Source: JBIQLO01 sp044464175
GTDB taxonomy: Bacteria > Planctomycetota > Phycisphaerae > Tepidisphaerales > Tepidisphaeraceae
Assembly (NCBI GenBank): GCA_044464175.1
Contig: JBIQLO010000081.1
Coordinates: forward strand, 1 to 16,444
Length of the DNA stretch: 16,444 bases
Reading direction: 5' to 3'
Part shown: positions 1-6,772 of the stretch, piece by piece
How the letters are laid out: each line of letters starts with the position of its first letter
Position numbering within the stretch: position 1 is the stretch's first letter
The notes under the pieces: generated by a model
Databases searched by the model: none
What the model saw: only the letters and a program-made list of their open reading frames with translations
What the model was told of the DNA's origin: nothing
Program-made: the position numbers and the translations under genes

Positions 1-242
1 CCGCCCGCTGCCACAACACCCTCCTCTTTTCCCGCGGCCGCGACTGGCAGCGCATCGACGGCCCCATCCCCCAGCTTCGCCGCGATGGCACGACCCTGGC
101 CTATGTCGCCGGCGCCGAGCAGCTCAAACGCCTTCCCTCCCACCAGCCCGTGCGCGTCTACCGTCTGGAGGAATGCACCATCGCCCAGGAACTCCCCGCC
201 GAAATGCAGGGCCCCGTCGTCGTGGAGTGGGAAAACGCGTAG
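1..242 (+). CDS. C-terminal end of an unidentified protein (partial)
   Basis: The window opens inside a gene whose reading frame starts at base 3 and ends with a TAG at 240-242, giving about 79 residues. The composition is normal coding for this genome, with G/C at most third positions. The visible tail has no membrane segment and no motif that I recognise. It contains RGRDWQRIDGPIP and ends VVVEWENA, which looks like a beta-rich C-terminal domain of a larger protein. The function cannot be assigned. A short perfect palindrome begins on the last base of the stop codon. The next gene follows 65 bases later on the same strand with its own strong ribosome binding site. Confidence 0.6.
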   Translation, partial: ARCHNTLLFSRGRDWQRIDGPIPQLRRDGTTLAYVAGAEQLKRLPSHQPVRVYRLEECTIAQELPAEMQGPVVVEWENA

Positions 243-261
243 GGTCCGCTTCAGCGGACCC
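242..261. repeat. palindrome at the 3' end of the first gene
   Basis: An 8-bp perfect stem, GGGTCCGC with GCGGACCC, closes a TTCA tetraloop and overlaps the last base of the stop codon. No run of T follows, so it is not a classical intrinsic terminator. It could be a weak terminator or mRNA-stabilising hairpin, or one of the dispersed palindromes seen elsewhere in this window. Confidence 0.6.
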
Positions 262-307
262 GGTTATTCATTTGGAAAGTTGAACCCTTACCTCAAGGAG
301 ACCTCTC

Positions 308-697
308 ATGGCCGACAAAAAATCCATCACCCATCCCGAAAACCAGCGCCCCCGTGGCCCGTTTTCCTCCGCCGTCGTCGTCGACGGCTGGGTCCACGTC
401 AGCGGACAGGGCCCGCTGGAGATGAAACACGGCACCTTCGTCGGCGGCACCATCGCCCAGCAGACGACGATGACCCTCGAGCACATCGAAAAAATCCTCA
501 AGGAAGCCGGCGCCAGCCGAAAGGACATCGTCAGCTGCACCTGCTTCCTGGCCGATCTCAACGATTTTGACGAGTTCCACAAGGCCTACGGCGACTTCTT
601 CGCCGGCCAGCCCGTCCTCCCCACCCGAACCACCGTCGGCACCGCCCTCCTCCGCGGCATCGGCGTCGAAATCAACGCCGTGGCCAAGCTCCCCTAA
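308..697 (+). CDS. RidA-family (YjgF/UK114) enamine/imine deaminase
   Basis: The 129-residue protein has the usual length and pattern of the RidA family, trimeric cytoplasmic enzymes that hydrolyse reactive enamines and imines such as 2-aminoacrylate released by PLP enzymes. The family signature lies near the C terminus: PTRTTVG with Arg107, then GVEINAVA with Glu121. These match the substrate-binding Arg and the Glu of the E. coli protein at nearly the same residue numbers. The start is set by AAGGAG seven bases upstream of the ATG. The gene converges on the xylose-isomerase-like gene, with a 13-bp palindrome between them. Some family members lack deaminase activity, but the retained Arg argues for an active enzyme. 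The true in vivo substrate is unknown. Confidence 0.9.
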   Translation: MADKKSITHPENQRPRGPFSSAVVVDGWVHVSGQGPLEMKHGTFVGGTIAQQTTMTLEHIEKILKEAGASRKDIVSCTCFLADLNDFDEFHKAYGDFFAGQPVLPTRTTVGTALLRGIGVEINAVAKLP

Positions 698-720
698 GGC
701 CGCTCTCTTTTGAATGTATT

Positions 721-750
721 CCCTCCCCCACTGTTCTCAGTGGGGGAGGG
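721..750. repeat. 13-bp palindrome of the CCCTCCCCC repeat family, between convergent genes
   Basis: A perfect 13-bp stem starting CCCTCCCCCACTG encloses a TTCT loop and sits between two convergent stop codons. It is followed by a G-rich tail (CAGGGAGGGG). The outer nine bases of the stem and the G-rich tail recur at 13310 and 15541, so this is a member of a dispersed repeat family. It may act as a bidirectional terminator by position, but no T-run follows on either strand. Confidence 0.75.
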
Positions 751-781
751 CAGGGAGGGGAACCCGTCAATTGCCCGCTGC

Positions 782-1816
782 CTACTTCCCCATCAAGTGC
801 TCCATGATCGCCAGATCCAGCGCTTCATAGTCCCGCTCCGCGATGCACTGGCGCTCGATCGCCCAGTCAAAGCTCCGCACCTTCTCCACCAGCGCCAGAA
901 AAATCCGCCGGCTGTTGGCCAGATGCAGCGTGGCCGCCTCCGCCTTCTGCGTCCGCATCGCCTTGACGTCCAGCCCCACGAACGCGCCCGTCCCGGCATA
1001 CCCCCCCAGCTCCAGCACGCGCACCTGATTGAACGCCCGCCGCAGATCGACCGACCCGAACGCCTTGTCCTGGTCGAATTTCAACCCGTTCTGATCGTTC
1101 AGATGCACGCTCCAGAGCTTCCCCGCCTGCAGCGCAAAGGCCATCTCATCCGACGGATCCAGCCCCGCCAGGATCGCGTGCGCTGACTCGATCAATCCCC
1201 CCACGCGCTTCGGGTCCGCCGTCTGATGCGCCAGCGCCAGCGCGTGCCCGATCGTCGGAATGTAGGCATGGTCCATCGGCTCATTCGGCTTGGGTTCGAT
1301 GGCGATGCGGATGGCCGGATCATGCTCCAGCACCGCGTTGATCGCCTCGATCAGATGCCGGTGCGCTTCAATCGGGTTCTTGCTCTCCCGGATATACGTC
1401 CCCTCCCGCGCCAGCCACAGCACCAGCAGATCGGTCCCCAAAGTGCGGGCGATGTCCGCACAGCGCTTGGTCCGGTCGATCGCCCACCGACGGATCGCCG
1501 GATCGTTGGCCGTGAACCCCCCGTCGATTCCCCGCGCATCCTCCCACAGCCGCGGCGCCACGATCTCCGCCACCAACCCGTGATCGTCCAGGCGCTGCTT
1601 CATCCGCTTCGCCTCGGCCTCGATCTGCGCGGGCGTCTTGCTCTCGATCTCCGCCACCGCGTCATCATCATGAAACTGCACCCCGTCAAAGCCCAGCGCC
1701 TTGTACTGCCCCAGCTTCTCCGCCGTGGCGATCGCCCGGCGCACCGGCGGCCCGAACAGATCGGCCCCCTCATGAATGTTCCACGGACCAAACGAAAAGC
1801 GGTAGGATTGACTCAT
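782..1816 (-). CDS. xylose-isomerase-family TIM-barrel isomerase with altered metal site
   Basis: The 344-residue protein resembles class I xylose isomerases of the actinobacterial type, which interconvert aldoses and ketoses using two divalent metals. The catalytic His-Asp pair is seen in FHDDD (His49, Asp52). IEPKPNEP supplies Glu174 and Lys176, IESAH supplies Glu210 and His213, FDQD supplies Asp248 and Asp250, and GLDVKAMRT supplies Asp283. One ligand position is unusual: where the Streptomyces enzyme has Asp245, this protein has His238 (SVHLNDQNG). The substrate may therefore differ from xylose, so no xylA symbol is given. The start at 1816 is chosen because AGAAGGAG lies just upstream and FSFGPW follows at once. 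An in-frame upstream extension to 1933 has no ribosome binding site or homology. Confidence 0.85.
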   Translation of the reverse strand: MSQSYRFSFGPWNIHEGADLFGPPVRRAIATAEKLGQYKALGFDGVQFHDDDAVAEIESKTPAQIEAEAKRMKQRLDDHGLVAEIVAPRLWEDARGIDGGFTANDPAIRRWAIDRTKRCADIARTLGTDLLVLWLAREGTYIRESKNPIEAHRHLIEAINAVLEHDPAIRIAIEPKPNEPMDHAYIPTIGHALALAHQTADPKRVGGLIESAHAILAGLDPSDEMAFALQAGKLWSVHLNDQNGLKFDQDKAFGSVDLRRAFNQVRVLELGGYAGTGAFVGLDVKAMRTQKAEAATLHLANSRRIFLALVEKVRSFDWAIERQCIAERDYEALDLAIMEHLMGK

Positions 1817-1842
1817 CGACCGGCTCCTTCTCAATGACTGGA

Positions 1843-1873
1843 ATCGTAAACGTGACGGTAGCCAGAATATCAA
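1843..1873 (-). promoter_or_regulatory. possible promoter of the xylose-isomerase-like gene
   Basis: Reading leftward, TTGATA (1873-1868) is followed after 18 bases by TTACGA (1849-1844), with the start codon about 27 bases further on. The -10 match is poor. The same TTACGAT string occurs near the oxidoreductase start at 8145-8151. Confidence 0.25.
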
Positions 1874-1941
1874 TCCCCAAATGCGAAAACCATATCTTCC
1901 ACCGCGCTCAACATGAACAAAACAGCGCGCCAATCCCGCAG

Positions 1942-1960
1942 GACAGGTTTCCCGCCTGTC
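1942..1960. repeat. small inverted repeat in the divergent spacer
   Basis: GACAGG and CCTGTC form a 6-bp stem around a 7-base loop in the 295-base spacer between the isomerase (leftward) and the ceramidase-like gene (rightward). Apart from this repeat and two weak promoter candidates, I see nothing coding in that spacer. Confidence 0.4.
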
Positions 1961-1992
1961 GCTCTCACCCTTCGCGCCCCAAACGAACCCAT

Positions 1993-2022
1993 TTGACCCA
2001 ACCCAGCCCCGCCCGCTAGATT
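1993..2022 (+). promoter_or_regulatory. possible promoter of the ceramidase-like gene
   Basis: TTGACC and TAGATT are separated by 18 bases, close to the sigma-70 consensus layout. Transcription would start near 2029, leaving a leader of about 80 bases before the ATG at 2112. This rests on sequence match only. Confidence 0.35.
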
Positions 2023-2111
2023 GAACCCGGCTTAAAAGGCCAGAAATTCTCCGTGTCCCTGGGGTGAATCCACCCTCAAACGCTCATCATCCAGGAGCCA
2101 GGAACAGCACA

Positions 2112-3611
2112 ATGACCAAGGCCGAAAATCCAACCCACCAGTTACGGGCCGGCGTCGCCCTCAGCGACATCACCACCGATGCCTCCGACGCCCCCATCCA
2201 CGACCGCCTCTACGCCAAAGCCCTCGTGCTCGACGATGGCAAAACCCGCCTCGCCCTCATCACCCTCGACGTCACCGCCATCGGCGGGCGGGAAATCAGC
2301 CGCAACGCCCTGCCCGATGTCACCCAGGTCTTCCTGCCCGCCCTTCGAGCCCGCATCCAGCAGGACCTGGACATCCCCGCCCTCAACGTGCTGGTCAACG
2401 CCTCCCACACCCACCCGCCGGGGCGCATGCTCTGCGATGACCGCCAACAGATCGAGCGCACCTTCGACGCCGTCCGCCGCGCCGCCGCCAACCTCACCCC
2501 CGTCACCTTCGGCGCGGGCGCCGGCCACGAAGACCGCCTCACCATGAACCGCACCCTGCGCCTCAAAAACGGGCGCCACTGGACGATCCGCCACGCCAAC
2601 CCCTGCCCCCCCGATGACCTGGTCGCCGGCGTCGGGCCGCTGGACCCACAGATCGGCATCCTCCGCTTCGACCGCCTCGACGGCACCCCCTTGGCCGTCG
2701 TCTACAATTTTGCCTCCCATCTGCTCTTTGGCGATCTCCAGGGACGCATCACCGCCGATTTCCCCGGCGTCGCCTCCAAACGCATCGAGCAAGCCCTCGG
2801 CCACGGCGCAACCGCCTTCTTTCTGCAGGGGGCCGCCGGCGATGTGATCGACGTCTATTTCAAAAACTTCAATCGCATCCGCGACATCGAGCCGCTGGGC
2901 CAGACGCTGGCCCAGGATGTGCTCGATGCGCTCAAGGACATTCCCACCGCCGGCGCGGCCCTGGCCGTCGCCTCCGAAACCATCCACCTGCCGCGCCGCA
3001 CCGACATTCCCCAGCGCATCGCCGAATTGGAGCAGCGCCAGCACGAGCTGCTTGAAGCCCTCCGCTACACCACCTTGAATTTCAAGACCTTCCTCCCCCT
3101 CCACCTCAAGCACCTGCTCGACCCCCACCATCCCGGCGACTACCTCCACGCCTATCTCCAGGCCGAAAAGATCGGCGACCCCAAACCGCCCCTCATGGAT
3201 GATTTCAACCGCAAACAGGTGGAAAAATACCTCCGCAACATCCACGCCATGGAGGAGCTGGTCCGCATTCGGGAAAACATCGACACCCTCAAAAAGCACC
3301 AGGGGCTCAATGCCGAATCGGGCCAATCGACCATCCCCGCCGAAATCCAGGGCATCCGCATCGGCGATTGCATCCTCATCGCCTCCCCGCTGGAGGTCCT
3401 GACCGAGGTCAGCCTCAACATCAAAAACGCCTCCCCCTGCCCCCACACTTTTCTGGTCCCCTTCTCCAACGGCTACCTCCATTACGGCCCCCCGGCCGAC
3501 TACTACGACAAGGGCGGCTACGAAGCCACCGAATGTCTCATCGCCCCCCAGTGGCAGGAACTCTTTGAAACCACCGTCCAGCGCATCATCCGCCGCCTCT
3601 GGGAAACCTAG
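2112..3611 (+). CDS. neutral/alkaline ceramidase-like hydrolase (intracellular form)
   Basis: The 499-residue protein resembles the N-terminal catalytic domain of neutral/alkaline non-lysosomal ceramidases, zinc amidases that cleave N-acyl sphingosine. Visible family features are NASHTHPPG (His99, His101) and NFASHLLFG (His203) as likely zinc-binding histidines, and LQGAAGDV at 239-245. Glu428 or Glu432 and the Tyr-rich NGYLHYGPP (453-461) fit the later ligands. Unlike secreted ceramidases of about 650 or more residues, this one has no signal peptide and no C-terminal immunoglobulin-like domain. It also carries a highly charged helical stretch at about 295-400. Many environmental bacteria encode such proteins without sphingolipids, so the true substrate may be another N-acyl or ester compound. 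The ATG at 2112 has AGGA eight bases upstream. An in-frame GTG at 2064 lacks a binding site. Confidence 0.7.
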   Translation: MTKAENPTHQLRAGVALSDITTDASDAPIHDRLYAKALVLDDGKTRLALITLDVTAIGGREISRNALPDVTQVFLPALRARIQQDLDIPALNVLVNASHTHPPGRMLCDDRQQIERTFDAVRRAAANLTPVTFGAGAGHEDRLTMNRTLRLKNGRHWTIRHANPCPPDDLVAGVGPLDPQIGILRFDRLDGTPLAVVYNFASHLLFGDLQGRITADFPGVASKRIEQALGHGATAFFLQGAAGDVIDVYFKNFNRIRDIEPLGQTLAQDVLDALKDIPTAGAALAVASETIHLPRRTDIPQRIAELEQRQHELLEALRYTTLNFKTFLPLHLKHLLDPHHPGDYLHAYLQAEKIGDPKPPLMDDFNRKQVEKYLRNIHAMEELVRIRENIDTLKKHQGLNAESGQSTIPAEIQGIRIGDCILIASPLEVLTEVSLNIKNASPCPHTFLVPFSNGYLHYGPPADYYDKGGYEATECLIAPQWQELFETTVQRIIRRLWET

Positions 3612-3637
3612 AGCCAGCCTCTGAGTTGGGTGACTCT

Positions 3638-3671
3638 GGGTGCCACAGGTCACGGTACTCCGTGACCTGTG
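3638..3671. repeat. 12-bp palindrome with GGGTGCCAC flank and TACT loop
   Basis: A perfect 12-bp stem (CACAGGTCACGG and its complement, 3644-3671) closes a TACT loop. GGGTGCCAC begins at 3638 and runs into the stem. The element lies between the convergent ceramidase-like and secreted-protein genes. A related copy with different but still perfectly paired arms is at 16087-16120. Confidence 0.75.
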
Positions 3672-3714
3672 CGGCCACCGCGTCAAAAATACGATTCAGC
3701 GCAAACGCGCTCCC

Positions 3715-5991
3715 CTACCGCGGCACAACCTCCAGCAGCCGCCCGCGCTGCCCCTCCAGCGGGATCGTGACCGTCTGCTCACCGGCCGCCAGCGGCCCCC
3801 CGACGCTCCGGCCCGTCATCAGGTCCCGCAGCGTCGAGTCGCCCGGCACCTTCAGCCGCACCTTCACCGCCCCGCCGGTCTTGCCGTAATAGTCCGCCGC
3901 CAACAGCACCATGCGGTTGCCCTGCTTCATCCCGCTGATCCGCCCCTCTCCCTCCACCTTGGCATCCGCCCCCACCAGATCCCCCTTGACGATCACCTCT
4001 TCCACCGGCGCAATGGCCCGGATGACGCGGTTGTAGGCGATCAGATCCTCCGAATCCCACATCCGGCTCGACCAGAACCAGATCCCGCGTGACCCGTTGG
4101 CATAGCACTCCAGAAGCGCCCACTGGAACGACTCGCCCGGAAACACCCCCGCATCCCCCGGCGTCAGCCACGGCATCACATCGCTCCGCGGCAGCTGCCC
4201 CCGGTCCTTCCGCGCTTCATCCCCGATAAATTCCAAATCCGCCGCCTGCAGGCTCGTGTAGGTCGAAACCTGACTGCTGTTGAGGATCGCCGGATACATC
4301 TGATCGAAGTTGAAGACCTGCTGGTACACCTGTCCCGGCCGCACATCGTACAATCCCGTCTTAAACGGCTTGCCGCCGGCCGCCTTCACCGCCGCCTGCG
4401 CTGCCTCCACCGCCCCGCCGAACATCTCCTTCCCCTTCGATTGCTGCCACGCCGCCCACGACCCCAGCCCCGACTTCTGATAGTCCGCCTGACAGCGCAT
4501 GCAGTTCACGTTTTCCGTCGGCCCGGCCCAGCCCCAGATTTCAATGTCCTCGGAGGAGAAGTCCGGCCTGATTTTCGCCATCATCTCCGCAAAGCGCTGC
4601 ACCTCCTCCTGGTAATACCGTCCCCGATAGGACAGGCACAGCTTCTTGCCCACCGTCCCATCCTGAAACTGTTCGAAAATCTCCGGCGCATCCTTATGCC
4701 TGAGAATCATCCCCAGCGAATCGTCAATGACCGAAATGAAAAACCCCTCCGACCGCGCCCGCTCCAGCGCTTCCCACACCGGGCTTTTCGGATCGGCCGG
4801 CATCCACATGCCAAAGACGTTAAACGTGTTCAGCCCCAGCGCCTTGTAGGCCGCCAGTTCATCCGGCCAGCCGGTGTTGCCGCCGAACCACCACCCCATC
4901 GACGCCATGATCATCTTGAGGCGCGGCGCGGCCGGCACCTTCACCGCCCGCACCGGAATCCTCAGCATCGGGCTGGTCCACTGCCCATCCCCATACTGAT
5001 AGCGCACCTCTCCCGCCCCGCCGGAACTCAGTGAGGGTCCATTCGCCTCAAGAAACAGCTCCCCATACACCTTCGGGTCGTATGAACCCGGCTTGAGCCC
5101 CTCGCGCGTGAACTGATATCGCTTCCATCCCCCGGCTTGCGCTTCGGTCGGAGCCACCGCCGCCACCTTCACCCCGCCCATCTGTCCACCGGCCAACTCC
5201 ACCCCCGGCGGCAGTTCCAGCGTCACGACCATCCGCTGATCCGCCGGCAGATTCTCCGGCGCCGTCAGCCCCACCGGCACCGGCAGCGCGATGTTGCTGG
5301 CCAGTTCCAGATAGGGCTTATGGAAGTAGATGGCCGGATGGATCACGCTGAACCCCGTAGGCGCGGTCGCTGACCCCGCCTCCTGCGCCGCCCCGCCAGC
5401 CGAGCCGAACACATACAGCTCATCGCTCACGGTCGTGTCATTGCCGTAGATCCGCAGCCCCACCCACCGTCCATGCACTTTGAGATTCCTGAAGCGCAGG
5501 CAATCCACCCAAGATGTGCCGCGCCGCTGCCCGATGTTGAACCGCTTGAACGCATCCCGGTCCCACGGCGAGAACTCCCCCACCTTCCGGTAATGCTCCC
5601 CGTCCGAGCTGACAAACGCCTCCACCCAGCCGGGAAACATTCGCCCGCCGCCGGGGGCGCTGCCGTTCTGCAGCCGGATGGCGATTTCGTCGATCGCGCA
5701 TGGCTTACCCAGATCCACCGCCAGGTTGAACCGCCCGGGATACGTCCATCCCACCGCCGCCGATTCAAACCAGAGCCGATGGTCCGGGCGCGCCCCCAGC
5801 TTTCCATCCGTTAAATCCGTCCCGTCCGTCCCCCCTCTGGCCGTCAGGGAGTAATTGGGCTTGGGCGAAAAGACGACCGTCTTGCCCAGCGCCAGATTCG
5901 TCCGCCCCGTCGTCGGCGGCAACGGCTCGGCCAACGCCATCGCCCCACCCGCCCACAAGACCGCGCCCAACACAGCCAGTAATCCCTTCAT
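3715..5991 (-). CDS. secreted discoidin-domain protein with glycosidase-like TIM barrel
   Basis: The 758-residue precursor starts with a clear signal peptide (Lys2, a hydrophobic core, and a likely cleavage after ALA at residue 21). Residues 31-197 look like an F5/8 type C (discoidin) carbohydrate-binding domain, beginning NLALGKTV. A beta-rich segment at 215-350 follows, with an NPxxYL-like repeat replaced by HPAIYFHKPYLEL. Residues 358-660 look like a (beta/alpha)8 barrel of the glycosidase type (AAYKALGLNTFNVFG, IEIWGWAGPTENVNC, RGIWFW), and a small beta domain closes the protein. Cys497 and Cys500 form a CxxC beside Glu493. I cannot place the barrel in a numbered family. The start has GGGAG upstream. 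The gene is third in a leftward set behind the regulator and the prepilin-like gene, which suggests an extracellular polysaccharide-related role under the same control. Confidence 0.75.
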   Translation of the reverse strand: MKGLLAVLGAVLWAGGAMALAEPLPPTTGRTNLALGKTVVFSPKPNYSLTARGGTDGTDLTDGKLGARPDHRLWFESAAVGWTYPGRFNLAVDLGKPCAIDEIAIRLQNGSAPGGGRMFPGWVEAFVSSDGEHYRKVGEFSPWDRDAFKRFNIGQRRGTSWVDCLRFRNLKVHGRWVGLRIYGNDTTVSDELYVFGSAGGAAQEAGSATAPTGFSVIHPAIYFHKPYLELASNIALPVPVGLTAPENLPADQRMVVTLELPPGVELAGGQMGGVKVAAVAPTEAQAGGWKRYQFTREGLKPGSYDPKVYGELFLEANGPSLSSGGAGEVRYQYGDGQWTSPMLRIPVRAVKVPAAPRLKMIMASMGWWFGGNTGWPDELAAYKALGLNTFNVFGMWMPADPKSPVWEALERARSEGFFISVIDDSLGMILRHKDAPEIFEQFQDGTVGKKLCLSYRGRYYQEEVQRFAEMMAKIRPDFSSEDIEIWGWAGPTENVNCMRCQADYQKSGLGSWAAWQQSKGKEMFGGAVEAAQAAVKAAGGKPFKTGLYDVRPGQVYQQVFNFDQMYPAILNSSQVSTYTSLQAADLEFIGDEARKDRGQLPRSDVMPWLTPGDAGVFPGESFQWALLECYANGSRGIWFWSSRMWDSEDLIAYNRVIRAIAPVEEVIVKGDLVGADAKVEGEGRISGMKQGNRMVLLAADYYGKTGGAVKVRLKVPGDSTLRDLMTGRSVGGPLAAGEQTVTIPLEGQRGRLLEVVPR

Positions 5992-6071
5992 GAGTGCTCC
6001 CTCAGGGATGGGACCGGGCCCCATCCAAATTGCCATTGCCCCGTTGCATTTCCCGCCCATCCTATCGCCCT

Positions 6072-6713
6072 TCATTCCCCAACGTGAAGCGGCAATGAAT
6101 TGGTGACAACCAGTTCCTTCTTGCCCCGGGCCAGGACATGCCCATCGGCATACAGGACGTTGCACAGGTTGTTGTGGGGAAACCCGATCCAGGTCGAATA
6201 GGGAATGCTGTAGGTCTCGCTGTAGCCGTTGTCCATCACCAGCATCACCTCCGACGCCGGCGCGGTCAGCCGGACGAATTTATGGAACTTGTAGCTCGAG
6301 GGATTCGAGACCGATCCGCAAATCCAGGCGTTGACGGCATATTCCCGTTTCTTGACCCGCAGCGGGTCGCCTTCAGTCAGCGCCGGGCAATGAAACAAAT
6401 CCGGCACCAGCCCATAGTTGGGCGTTGCGCTGTAATCCCCGAAGCGGCAGATGAACTCCGGCCAGGTCCGCCCGCTTATGGCGCCGTCCCAGTACTGCGG
6501 CGCATAGGAAAGGGCCGGGACGATCGCGCCATGGTTGTCCTGGGCATACATGAAGAACGCATTGCCGATCTGCTTCAGGTTCGAGGCGCATTGCACCGTC
6601 TTGGCCGCCTCCCGCGCCTTGTTCAGCGCCGGCAGCAACATGGCGATCAGAACGCTGATAATCCCGATGACGACCAGCAATTCCACCAACGTAAAGCCGT
6701 GTGTCTTTCGCAT
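6072..6713 (-). CDS. prepilin-type H-X9-DG protein (PVC-group pseudopilin-like)
   Basis: The 213-residue protein begins MRKTHG followed by FTLVELLVV, the classic prepilin peptidase site. Cleavage falls after Gly6, and Glu11 is the conserved fifth residue of the mature protein. A hydrophobic helix runs to about residue 30 and a soluble domain follows. Near the C terminus His180 is separated by nine residues from Asp190-Gly191, the H-X9-DG motif that marks a large paralogous family in planctomycetes and relatives. These proteins are thought to be surface or secretion-related pseudopilins, and their exact role is unproven. The start at 6713 has AAGGAG seven bases upstream, matching the ribosome binding site of the RidA gene. 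It lies 59 bases after the regulator and 80 bases before the secreted protein, consistent with one transcript. Confidence 0.9.
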   Translation of the reverse strand: MRKTHGFTLVELLVVIGIISVLIAMLLPALNKAREAAKTVQCASNLKQIGNAFFMYAQDNHGAIVPALSYAPQYWDGAISGRTWPEFICRFGDYSATPNYGLVPDLFHCPALTEGDPLRVKKREYAVNAWICGSVSNPSSYKFHKFVRLTAPASEVMLVMDNGYSETYSIPYSTWIGFPHNNLCNVLYADGHVLARGKKELVVTNSLPLHVGE

Positions 6714-6772
6714 GGCAGGTCTCCTTGAAGTGAAGGTAAGTGGACCATTGCTCATCCATTCTGAAAGCAACC

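Noticed and set aside
721..750. Classical intrinsic terminator
   Set aside because: The stem is strong, but no T-run follows on either strand, and the sequence belongs to a dispersed repeat family.
1942..1960. GACAGG repeat as a third operator for the GntR-type regulator
   Set aside because: It shares only GGACAGGTT with the sequence around the regulator-proximal site and lacks the second GACAG at 10-bp spacing.
2142..3686. Long minus-strand open frame of 514 codons antisense to the ceramidase-like gene
   Set aside because: It arises from GC-rich codon bias on the opposite strand. It is Gly, Val and Asp repetitive, matches no family, and the plus-strand frame has clear family motifs.
5992..6165. 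Longer N terminus for the secreted protein, starting at 6165
   Set aside because: It would place 58 residues before a perfect signal peptide and overlap the end of the prepilin-like gene. The ATG at 5991 has its own ribosome binding site.
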